Origin: an uncultured Erysipelotrichaceae bacterium
Lineage (GTDB): Bacteria > Bacillota_I > Bacilli_A > Erysipelotrichales > Erysipelotrichaceae
Reading direction: 5' to 3'
Length of the DNA: 64,000 bases
Assembly (NCBI GenBank): GCA_945877405.1
Contig: CAMCSA010000001.1
Coordinates: 84,494 to 148,493 of the forward strand
The translations under genes and the position numbers were made by a program. This document shows positions 40,815 through 49,694 of this stretch, piece after piece. The notes beneath the pieces are model-generated. The model made no database searches. It was given only the letters and a program-made list of their open reading frames with translations, and was not told the origin of the DNA. The first letter of the stretch is position 1. The number at the start of each line of letters is the position of its first letter.

Positions 40815-43002
40815 CGGTGATTACCGAATCCACCTTACGGATATTGGCAAGCACGTTATTCAGATGTTCCACATCCTTGACACGCAATGTCATTGTAATG
40901 CGTGAAGTCAGGGTTTCGTGATTCACTGTAGCATTCACCGATTCCATCGGTGCCTTGCACTGGGATACGACTGTCACTACATCCGTCAGAAGGAAGCTTC
41001 TGTCTCTTGCAGTAATCGCAATATCCGTATCATAGGAACGTTCACTGTCTCCACCATCCCACTCCACATCAATCAGATGGGCATGTGGTGTATTGATATT
41101 CGGACAGTCGGCACGATGTACCTTGATGCCTTCTCCTTTTGTAATCCATCCTCTGATCGGATCTCCGTAAACAGGGCAACAGCACTGGGCAATTGCCATC
41201 TTGATATTATCGATGCCAGGTACAATGATTCCGGTTTTGGAATTATGCAGTTTCGGCATCTCTCTTTCAAGTATTCTCTGCACTGTCTGATCTTCACTGA
41301 GCCTTGCCTTGGCACGTGTCATCTTTTCACAGACGATCGTCGGATTGATAGATTTGACCGCAATACCATACATGAAATCGATGTAGTTGCCGACCTGGAA
41401 ATCACGATAGATGTTTTCCAGTCTGCTCTTTTCCATCAGTTCCTTGGCGTTGAATCCTCGTTTTGTGAATTCTTCACGAAGAATCTTTTCTCCTTCTTCA
41501 ATCTTTTCAGACCGTTTTTCAACTTCCTTTTTCTGCAGGTAGTTTCTGATCTTGTTTCTTGCCTGATTTGTTTTGACAAATTTCAGCCAGTCTTCGCTTG
41601 GACCGGATCCTTTACGTCGTTTGATTTCAACGACATCCCCTGTTTTCAGTTCCGTATTCAATGGTACCATCGTACCATTGACGATTGCACCAACGCATGT
41701 ATGACCGACATCCGTATGTACCCGATAGGCAAAATCAATCGGTGTTGCTCCACTAGGCAGATCGATGACTCTGCCCATTGGTGTCATGACATAGACATTG
41801 GCTTCAAAGACGTCATGCTGGAGGGTTGCCATATATTCGGATGCAGATTCACTACCACCATTTTCTTCCGAATATAAAGCAAAATTCTTGAACCAGGAAA
41901 GTTTTTCTTCAATCTGTTTCTGCTCTTCACGTGCACTGTATCGATTGCCTTCCTTATAACGCCAGTGTGCTGCAACACCCCGTTCCGCTACAGCATCCAT
42001 TTCTTCCGTTCGTATCTGCACTTCGAAGATCTTACCATCATCACCGACAATGGTTGTATGCAATGACTGATACATGTTTGTCTTCGGTACAGCAATATAG
42101 TCCTTCAGTCTGCCTGGAATCGGTTTGTATTTGGCATGAATATAACCGAGAATCTCATAACAGTGCAGATCTGTATCGGTAACGATACGGATCGCAAGCA
42201 GATCCAGAATCTCATCAAACCGTTTATGTTTTTTTACCATCTTATTGTAGATGGAATACAGATGTTTGCTTCTGCCGAATATTCTGAACTGGATATGATT
42301 TTTTTTCAGCATATCCGAGATTTCACAGATCATATGATTGACAGCGGCATCTCTTTCCGTCTTTTTTGTTTCAACAAGATGGGCAATATGGTAATACTCA
42401 TCCTTGTTGAGATAATAGAAGCACAGATCTTCCAGTTCATTCTTGATTGCACTGATACCAAGTCGATGTGCAATCGGCGCATATACATCCAGAGTTTCAG
42501 AAGCAATGCGTTTCTGGCTTGCTTCTGGCTGATATTCAAGAGTACGCATGTTATGCAGGCGATCAACAAGTTTAACAAGAATGACACGGACATCCTTCGC
42601 CATCGCAATGAAGATCTTACGATGATTGGCTGCCTGATATTCCGGATCATCCTTTCCCTTGAATTTCAGTGTACCGATCTTAGTAACTGCTTCAACAATA
42701 TCAGCAACTTCTTCATCAAACTGCTGTGCCAGCTGATCTCTTGTAATCCCACAGTCCTCAATGGAATCATGCAATAGACCTGCTGCAATTGTTTTTGGCC
42801 CTACACGCATTGTCGCAAGAATATAAGCTACATTATAAAGGTGGACAACATATGGTTCTCCGGATTTTCGGAACTGTCCGGCGTGATGTTCTGCAGCAAA
42901 GTTTTCTGCTTTCTGGATTAATGCCAGGCTTGATGGATCATGTATATACAGTCTTGCTTCATCCATGATGTCATCTGCGCCCGGATTCTTATAGGCTCCC
43001 AT
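40795..43002 (-). CDS. relA: Bifunctional (p)ppGpp synthetase/hydrolase, RelA/SpoT homologue
   Basis: Long RSH enzyme controlling the stringent response. 735 residues from ATG 43002 (AGAAAGGGGGTAGAGTGT upstream). Domains: HD hydrolase (HLYNVAYILA...AAGLLHDSIEDCGIT, intact HD at about 80), synthetase with RLKD (the RxKD type found in bifunctional enzymes) followed by NMYQSLHTTIVG, TGS (VMTPMGRVIDLPSGATPIDFAYRVHTDVGH), a zinc-finger-like CCCPVYGDPI, and a C-terminal ACT domain. The order recJ-apt-rsh is conserved in Bacillota; here a tnpB element separates apt from rsh. Confidence 0.96.
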   Translation of the reverse strand: MGAYKNPGADDIMDEARLYIHDPSSLALIQKAENFAAEHHAGQFRKSGEPYVVHLYNVAYILATMRVGPKTIAAGLLHDSIEDCGITRDQLAQQFDEEVADIVEAVTKIGTLKFKGKDDPEYQAANHRKIFIAMAKDVRVILVKLVDRLHNMRTLEYQPEASQKRIASETLDVYAPIAHRLGISAIKNELEDLCFYYLNKDEYYHIAHLVETKKTERDAAVNHMICEISDMLKKNHIQFRIFGRSKHLYSIYNKMVKKHKRFDEILDLLAIRIVTDTDLHCYEILGYIHAKYKPIPGRLKDYIAVPKTNMYQSLHTTIVGDDGKIFEVQIRTEEMDAVAERGVAAHWRYKEGNRYSAREEQKQIEEKLSWFKNFALYSEENGGSESASEYMATLQHDVFEANVYVMTPMGRVIDLPSGATPIDFAYRVHTDVGHTCVGAIVNGTMVPLNTELKTGDVVEIKRRKGSGPSEDWLKFVKTNQARNKIRNYLQKKEVEKRSEKIEEGEKILREEFTKRGFNAKELMEKSRLENIYRDFQVGNYIDFMYGIAVKSINPTIVCEKMTRAKARLSEDQTVQRILEREMPKLHNSKTGIIVPGIDNIKMAIAQCCCPVYGDPIRGWITKGEGIKVHRADCPNINTPHAHLIDVEWDGGDSERSYDTDIAITARDRSFLLTDVVTVVSQCKAPMESVNATVNHETLTSRITMTLRVKDVEHLNNVLANIRKVDSVITVERTIH

Positions 43003-43117
43003 ACACTCTACCCCCTTTCTGAATGCATAGTTACAATGATTATACATAAAAACAGGCAGAAATGAAGCCATCTGTTTTCATAACATTCAGAAAATGACAT
43101 CATTTTTCTGATATGTT

Positions 43118-43290
43118 TTTCATTCATCTATTCAATAGTGAATTACCCCACCTAAATTAAATTTATAGGTGAGGCTTCTAAGACTTCGCATATCATTGAA
43201 AGTATTCTGATATACTTCACCCTATAGCACATCCACAGTGCTCTATTTCCTTGCTTACGCTCGGAAATTACTTTTACGCTAACACGAGAT
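43118..43290 (-). ncRNA. Probable reRNA (omegaRNA) of the TnpB element
   Basis: For TnpB elements the guide RNA comes from the 3' end of tnpB and the right end, with the guide beyond the element. On the minus strand, 136 non-coding bases follow the tnpB stop and end in a hairpin CCTCACCTA / TAGGTGGGG (43174-43166 and 43154-43146) plus TAATTCAC (to 43138). The next 16-20 bases (43137-43118) would be the guide. Fold and boundaries are inferred by family analogy. Confidence 0.5.
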
Positions 43291-44790
43291 CCGGGTGTCT
43301 GATTACCTGGATGTTATTGAAGTCCGGATCCTTTTTGAAGGCATTCGGAAATGCTTTTCTCAGAATATTTGCAGATCCGTTCAGATCAGCGTTGATCTGT
43401 TTTCCACTTCTGTCTTTGTACAGTCCTCTATGCACTCTTCTTCCAGAGAAGCTGTGTTTCTCATCTTTACATCTATACGAAGGAATAACATCTCTACTCA
43501 GAAAAGATGCCTTGGAAGTATACGATTCTTCCTGTTCCACAACATTGATTCCTTCTCTTTCCGCAAGATAAGAAATGATGTTATACAGTTGTGCATGTGG
43601 TATCTGTACAAATGACTGATTCGTAACATGTCCCATGTCTGATTCCTGTTTCCATCCAACATTCTTTCCTAATACAATGGTGTCGATACGGTTTTCTACG
43701 CACCAGTCAATCAGGATTCTTGCAGATTTCAGCAAGAAGTCTTTAACACAGTTGTTACGTTTCAGTGTAACTCTCTGATAATGTGGTGTAGCCACAAATC
43801 TGTCTGTTGTACCAACGGTATTCTCAGACATGATATTGGCAATCTGTTTATTGTACAGCTGGTTGATTGCTTTTAATGGCTTTCCATTGAAGAGAATACA
43901 CGGTAAGCCACAGTTGTTTGTGACAGCCATAAGGTTGTCAACACCTGGATCCACAGCAATAATACGTTCACTTTTTGAACAGACAGGAACACCCTTTCCA
44001 TCATCAAAGACAAATGTCATCTGGTAAATACCATTCTTTGGTGCAACATGCACTTCCATCAGCTTGCCAGGAATCTTCTTTCCAAGTGGAACAGTGACCT
44101 TTGTTTTTGGTAAGGAACAGTAGTAATTACCACGTTCTGTATGATGTATCCTGCATTCAATGTTTGAGGATCTGAATGCGGTAATTCCCTGTTTGCGTTT
44201 GTAACGTGGAAGTTTTGGCATACCTGTATACTTTTCCGGATGATCCTTCCAGTCTTTGATGGATTCAAAGTAACTTTTCAGATCCTGTACAACGTATTTC
44301 AGAACATTCTGAGCACAGTGCTTTGGAAAACCATCCGCATTGTAATCAGGATTGTCATTGTACTTCATGACGGCATCAAGGAACGTATAGCTGATCACAC
44401 CGGATGCAGGTACAGTCTTTGGCTTGTTCATTGCCTGAAGAGCAAATTCAACTTCAGACATAACACTCAACTCATTATCAGTCAGCTCATGTATGTTTTT
44501 CTTTGAGGCAAACATCAGCTGGCGCTCACGAAACAGAGCAGCATTATACAGATTATTGGCACAATGAGCATTTCTGTCACACCATTCAAACAGATCAGAA
44601 TCGAGTTTTACCTGAACGGTAATTGCCTTGTACATACGACCTCCTTTCCGTGGAATATTACACTATTATTATACCTTAAAAAGTACTATATTTCCGCATA
44701 TTTATACGTAAATACAGCATTTCTCACAATTGTTTATTTGGCAATTCATCCCCGCCTAAATCAGAGATTATAGACGGGGTATTCTTGCCT
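43138..44790 (-). mobile_element. IS1341-type (IS200/IS605 family) tnpB-only element
   Basis: Both ends carry matching subterminal hairpins, read on the minus strand: left CCCCGTCTA / TAGGCGGGG (44779-44771 and 44758-44750), right CCTCACCTA / TAGGTGGGG (43174-43166 and 43154-43146). No tnpA gene lies within it. It sits between the apt terminator and rsh. Outer limits are uncertain by about ten bases on the left side. Confidence 0.75.
43274..44635 (-). CDS. tnpB: TnpB RNA-guided endonuclease family protein, atypical active site
   Basis: Transposon-encoded relative of Cas12. 453 residues: OrfB helix-turn-helix-like N-terminus (NLYNAALFRERQLMF), the REC/wedge region with the KLPRYKRKQGITAFR block, RuvC-I with Asp229 in IIAVDPGVDNL, and RuvC-III with Asp417 in INADLNGSANI. 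At the RuvC-II position, where most TnpB have a Glu (IVIEDL type), it reads IVLGKNVGWKQE (320-331), so the usual Glu is absent; Glu367/369/370 in VVEQEESYTSKAS might substitute, as in TnpB clades with rearranged sites. The C4 zinc finger between RuvC-II and III is also missing (SRDVIPSYRCKDEKHSF). Start follows AGGAGGTCGT. Confidence 0.92.
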   Translation of the reverse strand: MYKAITVQVKLDSDLFEWCDRNAHCANNLYNAALFRERQLMFASKKNIHELTDNELSVMSEVEFALQAMNKPKTVPASGVISYTFLDAVMKYNDNPDYNADGFPKHCAQNVLKYVVQDLKSYFESIKDWKDHPEKYTGMPKLPRYKRKQGITAFRSSNIECRIHHTERGNYYCSLPKTKVTVPLGKKIPGKLMEVHVAPKNGIYQMTFVFDDGKGVPVCSKSERIIAVDPGVDNLMAVTNNCGLPCILFNGKPLKAINQLYNKQIANIMSENTVGTTDRFVATPHYQRVTLKRNNCVKDFLLKSARILIDWCVENRIDTIVLGKNVGWKQESDMGHVTNQSFVQIPHAQLYNIISYLAEREGINVVEQEESYTSKASFLSRDVIPSYRCKDEKHSFSGRRVHRGLYKDRSGKQINADLNGSANILRKAFPNAFKKDPDFNNIQVIRHPDLVLA

Positions 44791-44795
44791 ACTTA

Positions 44796-44832
44796 ATAAA
44801 AGAAAACCTTTGAAGATCGGCTCATCAAAGGT
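44796..44832 (-). terminator. Terminator of apt
   Basis: Minus-strand ACCTTTGA / TCAAAGGT (44832-44825 and 44813-44806) followed by TTTCTTTTATT. It lies just outside the tnpB element. Confidence 0.88.
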
Positions 44833-44839
44833 CATTTCA

Positions 44840-45373
44840 TCAGTTATCACTCATTTTCAGGATGCTGAAGACTTCGTAGTTTTTCAGAACTTCTCTGCCT
44901 GCCATGCCATTGCCATACAGTTCAATGACAAATGCACATCCGGCAACAACACCACCAAGCTGTTCAATCATTTTGCAGGAAGCTTCTGCCGTACCACCAG
45001 TCGCAAGAAGATCATCCACAACAACAACTCTTGCCCCTGGTCTGATCGCATCTTTATGCAGGCATACTTCATTGGAACCATATTCCAGATCATACTTGCA
45101 GGAAATGGCTTCTCTTGGAAGTTTTCCAGGCTTTCGAACCGGTGCAAATCCGATTCCCATTTCAACTGCTACCGGAGCTCCGAAAATAAACCCACGTGCC
45201 TCCGGTCCTACGATGAAGTCTGCATTCACACTTTTCGCAAACGCGACAAGCTGATCAATGGTTTCCCTGAATGCTTCTCCATCCTGAATAATGGAAGTCA
45301 CATCACGGAAGAGGATACCCTCCTTAGGAAAGTCAGGAATGGAAGATACATAATCTTCTAAATTTAATGCCAT
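44840..45373 (-). CDS. apt: Adenine phosphoribosyltransferase
   Basis: Purine salvage: adenine plus PRPP to AMP; cytoplasmic. 177 residues. Seen: FPKEGILFRDVTSIIQDG, the flexible-loop/catalytic region VGPEARGFIFGAPVA, the PRPP-binding motif VVVVDDLLATGGTA (about 120-133), and the C-terminal GREVLKNYEVFSIL. The start follows AAAGGAGAAAAAAC. It belongs to the conserved recJ-apt-rsh block but has its own promoter and terminator here. Confidence 0.97.
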   Translation of the reverse strand: MALNLEDYVSSIPDFPKEGILFRDVTSIIQDGEAFRETIDQLVAFAKSVNADFIVGPEARGFIFGAPVAVEMGIGFAPVRKPGKLPREAISCKYDLEYGSNEVCLHKDAIRPGARVVVVDDLLATGGTAEASCKMIEQLGGVVAGCAFVIELYGNGMAGREVLKNYEVFSILKMSDN

Positions 45374-45400
45374 GTTTTTTCTCCTTTAATATACGGTTTT

Positions 45401-45428
45401 ATTATACACCGGAAGTCATTGATCACAA
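45401..45428 (-). promoter_or_regulatory. Promoter of apt
   Basis: Minus strand TTGTGA (45428-45423), 16 bases, TATAAT (45406-45401). Confidence 0.6.
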
Positions 45429-47021
45429 CACATCTTCCAGATTCATCTGCAGTTTGACTGTTCCTTTGTAGCGGTTGATCGATAATGTTCCAACAAGTAT
45501 CGTCGGATGTGGTATAACAGGCAGATTCTTTGACGGGAAGGCAACCGCTTCTACGATTCCTTTTCCGGTATTGACAATATAACGCACCGTCTTACCTACT
45601 CTCACCACTTCTTTGACATCCGGGTTTTCCAGCATGAAATATGGCTGAACAAGGTCTTTCGGATATGGTGAAAGAACGGAAAGATCCAGGATATGGTCAA
45701 ATGTAATCAGGGATGGATCAATGACAATCGCAGGCGTTTCATGTTCCAGATCGGACAGATCCACCTGTTTCATGTTTTCATTTACATATTCGCATAAGGC
45801 ATTCAGATTTTCCTTGCGGATGGAAATACCAACTGCAGCCTTATGTCCACCAAATGCTTCTTTCTTTTCAAATCCGGAAAGAAAAGTAAACAGGTCAAAT
45901 CCTTCCACACTTCTTCCACTGCCTTTGAGCAGTTCACCATTCTCACTGAGCACAAGCACTGGCTTATGGTAACTGTTTGCGATCTTTCCTGCCACAAGTC
46001 CACAGATGCCCTCGGGAAAGGATGGATCATGGAGCACCGCAAAGCTGTCTTCTTCCTTCAGCATAGTTTCCGCCTTTTCACTCATCTGACTGGAAAGCTG
46101 TTTTCTGCGATCATTTACCTGATTCAATGATGTCACATAGGCATCCACGGCCTGTCTGTTTTCACTCAGCAGAAACGGAATCAGCGTATTGACATTGGAT
46201 CTGTCTTCCATGCGTCCAATGCTGTTGAGCTTTGGAACAATGGAAAAGGCAATATCCGTCTCATTGCATGGTCCTGGCTTATATAACAGTTTTGATACAG
46301 AATATGGAATACCTCTGGAAATCAGAGTGATTCCCTTTCTGACAATTTTTCTTGTCTGCCTGTACAAAGGCATGACATCGCCGATTAATGCAACCGCACA
46401 TAAGGCAGTCAGTGTATCATCCACATGATTCAGCAGATTCAATGCGATCTGATAGGCAACCCCTGCCCCGGAAAGAAATGCATATTCCTCTTCCATATAA
46501 TCCGGATGCACGACAATATCCGCTTCAATCTCTTCATCAATCTGATGATGATCCGTGACGATCACATCCATGCCAAGCTGGCGGGCACACAACAGTGCTT
46601 CATGTGCCTTGACGCCATTATCCACTGTGATGATCAGGCTGTATCCTTTCTGATGGGCGAGTTTTACAGTAGAAGCATGCAGACCATACCCTTCCTTAAA
46701 CCGATCCGGTATGTAATACCCGTTTTCAATGCCAAGCCGATCCAGTGTGCGTTTCATAATTGCAGTAGAACAGATGCCATCGGCATCATAATCTCCACCA
46801 ACAAACACCTTTTCTTTCCTGTTGCGGGCAAGCAGAATTCTCTGGCATGCCTTTTCAATACATGTAGCATGGCTGATGGTAATGGTTGCATCCTGATCAA
46901 GGATTTCTTCAATCGTTTCTTTTTCAAAGCCAGAGGAAGCAAGAATGGATCCAGTCAATGGACCGACATTGTATTGTTCCATCATAGCGGATGGATCCGT
47001 TTTGATTTTTTTCCACTTCAT
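45423..47021 (-). CDS. recJ: Single-stranded-DNA-specific exonuclease RecJ
   Basis: 5'-3' exonuclease on single-stranded DNA used in recombination and mismatch repair. 532 residues, the short core form (Bacillus RecJ is near 790), ending after the OB-like domain. Seen: DHH phosphoesterase motif I VGGDYDADGICSTA (about 73), the DHH motif VTDHHQIDEE (about 155), NSIGRMEDRSNVNTLIPF, and the DHHA1 motif SGRSVEGFDLF...FGGHKAAVGIS. It overlaps murD by four bases. Confidence 0.94.
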   Translation of the reverse strand: MKWKKIKTDPSAMMEQYNVGPLTGSILASSGFEKETIEEILDQDATITISHATCIEKACQRILLARNRKEKVFVGGDYDADGICSTAIMKRTLDRLGIENGYYIPDRFKEGYGLHASTVKLAHQKGYSLIITVDNGVKAHEALLCARQLGMDVIVTDHHQIDEEIEADIVVHPDYMEEEYAFLSGAGVAYQIALNLLNHVDDTLTALCAVALIGDVMPLYRQTRKIVRKGITLISRGIPYSVSKLLYKPGPCNETDIAFSIVPKLNSIGRMEDRSNVNTLIPFLLSENRQAVDAYVTSLNQVNDRRKQLSSQMSEKAETMLKEEDSFAVLHDPSFPEGICGLVAGKIANSYHKPVLVLSENGELLKGSGRSVEGFDLFTFLSGFEKKEAFGGHKAAVGISIRKENLNALCEYVNENMKQVDLSDLEHETPAIVIDPSLITFDHILDLSVLSPYPKDLVQPYFMLENPDVKEVVRVGKTVRYIVNTGKGIVEAVAFPSKNLPVIPHPTILVGTLSINRYKGTVKLQMNLEDVL

Positions 47022-48328
47022 TGATCACACCCCATCGCAAGACGTGTGAATACTTCTCCCCGTTCTTCAAAGTTTTTGAAATGATCATAGGAAGATGCTG
47101 CTGGAGAAAGCAGAACGACATGATGTTCCGCACAGATCTTTTCTGCTTTCTGTACTGCCTGACAAAGATTTTCAACATATTCCATTCCATCCCGATCAAG
47201 GCCCTTAGCCTTCATTTCTTCAAAGATTCTTTTTCCCGTTGCATACATGAACAGCACATGGACGTGGCTGCTGGCAAGATAGTTTTCCAGATCGGTATAG
47301 TCGATTCCCCGATCTTTTCCTCCTACCAGTACGACATCCACGTTTTCAATGGATTCCATTGCCTGGATGCATGCCTGACCGATGGTGGAAATGGAATCAT
47401 TGACAAACCGGATCCTATTCCTGTTTTCCCCAAGGTCCTGCAGACGATGAGCAAGTGGATGGAACTTATGGATTGCATCGCTCATCTGCTGGCTGCTGAT
47501 GCCATAGATCTGACCGATTGCACAGGCAACCGCAAGATTCAGGTAATTATGTTCCCCGATCAAAGAACAGTCGGATGCATCCAGTACTCCATCCGGTAAC
47601 AGCAGTGTTTTTCCATCTGCCTGAATATCCTTTCCGATGAGCAGCAGGTGGGAATTAACTCGATCAATATACTGTTTCAAAGATGGATGCATGATCGCAA
47701 TATCATCTTTCCCCTGATGAGCAATATTGTTGAACTTGGCGTCCCCATAGGCTTTGAAACTGCCATAATGGTCCAGATGTTCTTCAAAAAGATTCAGATA
47801 TACACCAATATGAGGAGAATATGGACAGTATTCCAGCTGATGACATGAAATTTCAAAAGCAGCAAGAGCTCCATCTTCCATCTCATCAATCGCATCAAAG
47901 CAGGCGATTCCAATATTACCGACAAGTACAGTCGGATATTTTTCCTTTAAGATTGCCGCAACAAGAGAAGTTGTTGTTGATTTTCCCTTTGTCCCGGTGA
48001 TGCCGATTGTCTGATTTCTGTAGTGTTTCAGAAACAGTTGTGCCTGGCCTGTGATATTGGAAAGATCGCTACCAGGTTTAAGAACAACTCCAGGTGCTTT
48101 CATCACAAGATCATAACAGGCCAGATCCAGATCCCGATCGGAAATACAGATCGTATTGATCGTTTCCTTTTCCGCAGCTTCCTTTCCTTTTCCTCCATCG
48201 GCAATGGTGATGATCTGGTCCGGACAAAGCCGACGGATCAGACGGTATGTTGATCTGCCTTCAATCCCATATCCATAGATCAGTATTTTCTTTCCTTCAA
48301 ATTCTTCTTTCCATGACTGTAATGACAT
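47018..48328 (-). CDS. murD: UDP-N-acetylmuramoyl-alanine--glutamate ligase (MurD; possibly MurD2 type)
   Basis: ATP-dependent addition of glutamate to UDP-MurNAc-L-Ala in peptidoglycan synthesis; cytoplasmic. 436 residues: N-terminal nucleotide-sugar domain (IYGYGIEGRSTYRLIR, about 15-30), P-loop GITGTKGKSTTTS (about 109-121), central-domain motif NLFEEHLDHYGS, and C-terminal domain motif VLVGGKDRGIDYTDL. Four bases separate it from murL upstream. The MurD2 enzyme of Xanthomonas adds L-Glu and needs MurL to epimerise it; the pairing here suggests the same route, but the substrate stereochemistry cannot be read from sequence. Confidence 0.93.
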   Translation of the reverse strand: MSLQSWKEEFEGKKILIYGYGIEGRSTYRLIRRLCPDQIITIADGGKGKEAAEKETINTICISDRDLDLACYDLVMKAPGVVLKPGSDLSNITGQAQLFLKHYRNQTIGITGTKGKSTTTSLVAAILKEKYPTVLVGNIGIACFDAIDEMEDGALAAFEISCHQLEYCPYSPHIGVYLNLFEEHLDHYGSFKAYGDAKFNNIAHQGKDDIAIMHPSLKQYIDRVNSHLLLIGKDIQADGKTLLLPDGVLDASDCSLIGEHNYLNLAVACAIGQIYGISSQQMSDAIHKFHPLAHRLQDLGENRNRIRFVNDSISTIGQACIQAMESIENVDVVLVGGKDRGIDYTDLENYLASSHVHVLFMYATGKRIFEEMKAKGLDRDGMEYVENLCQAVQKAEKICAEHHVVLLSPAASSYDHFKNFEERGEVFTRLAMGCDQ

Positions 48329-48332
48329 GTGT

Positions 48333-49694
48333 TTACCTCAGTTTGTTTTTCAGTATTTCCTGATATGCTTCTGGAAGCAGATTGTCTCCATTCCATGCCT
48401 GCATATCAACGGTTCTGTTGCGATATGCTTTGTAGTATTCTGATTCCATGTACCTTCGATACAGATATGGAATCTGCTCCTGCTGCTTGTGCATTGCGGA
48501 AATTGCCATGCATACAGCTACATTGACTTCATCTCTTGTTCCGACACATTCAAACGGTTTATCATCCACAAGTCCTGTCAGCTGTTCAAACAGATCCATC
48601 ATTGTTTCATCATTCAGCATATCCACACCGAAGACTGCTCTGATTTCATCCTGTGGCAGATATGCAGAAAGCATCAGGCATACAAACAGACATTTGGCAC
48701 AATGCCCACACCAGACGCCCTTCTTGGAACCGACATTACAGGAACGGAATACAGGATGATAGTCCTTGAGTCTTGAAAATAGACCTGTAATCTGCAGTTC
48801 ACTGATCGGACGCAGCAATGAGAAATAGGATATTCCATCATATAGATACGCTTTACAATACGCATGGAAATCCTGTTCAAATTCAAATGTCTTGGAATAC
48901 TGATGATTGACGGTTGACCCTTTGATTGTGGATTCATTGGCACTGGATTCATTGGATAATGTGATGTATTTTCTACCATGAACAATACAGGTCAGATATG
49001 TTGCGAAAGCTACCATCGCACTGAATGGTGTATGACCATTCAGATAGCCCTGCCTGTTAAGCTCCAGCATACCCTGATCCAGTGTGCGCCTTGCGATCAG
49101 CAGATCCTTTCCTTCTTCATATCCTGCAGCATGCGCAGAATTGACCGCACTGATGACAGGATTGATGATGAAGGCCAGATTATCTTTCTTATATGGGGAA
49201 AGCACATCCAATGTTACAAAGGAATCCTTTCCACCACCAACAGGAATCAGGTTTCCCTTTACCTGTGGCAGCCAGTCAGTTCCTTCCTGTGGTCTGCCTT
49301 CACTGATGACTTCCATGAAACCATCCGGATCCAATGGGATGTGATTGATATGGAAATATTCACCAAGGCCATGGAAATACAGTTTTTTCCACCATGCCTT
49401 CTGTGTTTCATCCAGTGATCCACAGGCGATATGTACTTTTGGTGCCGCTGTTATTTTCCAATAGGAAATCAGTTCAACCATACCAAGGGAAAACACAGCC
49501 TCCTTAAAAAGGCGGGATTCCATATATGGCTTTTGATGAGCAGGCTTTGGCAGAGTAAAAGTCGGATGGAATGACTGCAGGCCAACAATTTCAAATGTAT
49601 ATGTCACGGTAAAGGATGTATCCGTTTCATCTATCTTCCATCCATGATAAATGAAATCTGTGTACTGTTTCCGCAGTGTATTATAGTCTTTCAT
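48333..49694 (-). CDS. murL: UDP-MurNAc-L-Ala-L-Glu epimerase MurL
   Basis: Epimerises the terminal L-Glu of UDP-MurNAc-L-Ala-L-Glu to D-Glu, an alternative to making D-Glu by glutamate racemase. 453 residues. The central ATP-pyrophosphatase-like motif IPVGGGKDSFVTLDVL (150-165) and the flanking FHGLGEYFHINHI, NSAHAAGYEEGKDLL, LSNESSANESTIKG and WCGHCAKCLFVCLML blocks match the MurL family. Directly before murD, overlapped at its start by the HAD gene. The family call rests on recognised motifs and the murD neighbour; it was characterised in Xanthomonas. Confidence 0.82.
   Translation of the reverse strand: MKDYNTLRKQYTDFIYHGWKIDETDTSFTVTYTFEIVGLQSFHPTFTLPKPAHQKPYMESRLFKEAVFSLGMVELISYWKITAAPKVHIACGSLDETQKAWWKKLYFHGLGEYFHINHIPLDPDGFMEVISEGRPQEGTDWLPQVKGNLIPVGGGKDSFVTLDVLSPYKKDNLAFIINPVISAVNSAHAAGYEEGKDLLIARRTLDQGMLELNRQGYLNGHTPFSAMVAFATYLTCIVHGRKYITLSNESSANESTIKGSTVNHQYSKTFEFEQDFHAYCKAYLYDGISYFSLLRPISELQITGLFSRLKDYHPVFRSCNVGSKKGVWCGHCAKCLFVCLMLSAYLPQDEIRAVFGVDMLNDETMMDLFEQLTGLVDDKPFECVGTRDEVNVAVCMAISAMHKQQEQIPYLYRRYMESEYYKAYRNRTVDMQAWNGDNLLPEAYQEILKNKLR

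Noticed and set aside
43003..43137. Search for an rsh promoter between the tnpB right end and rsh
   Set aside because: No convincing -35/-10 pair with correct spacing was found; only the ribosome-binding site AGAAAGGGGG is clear.
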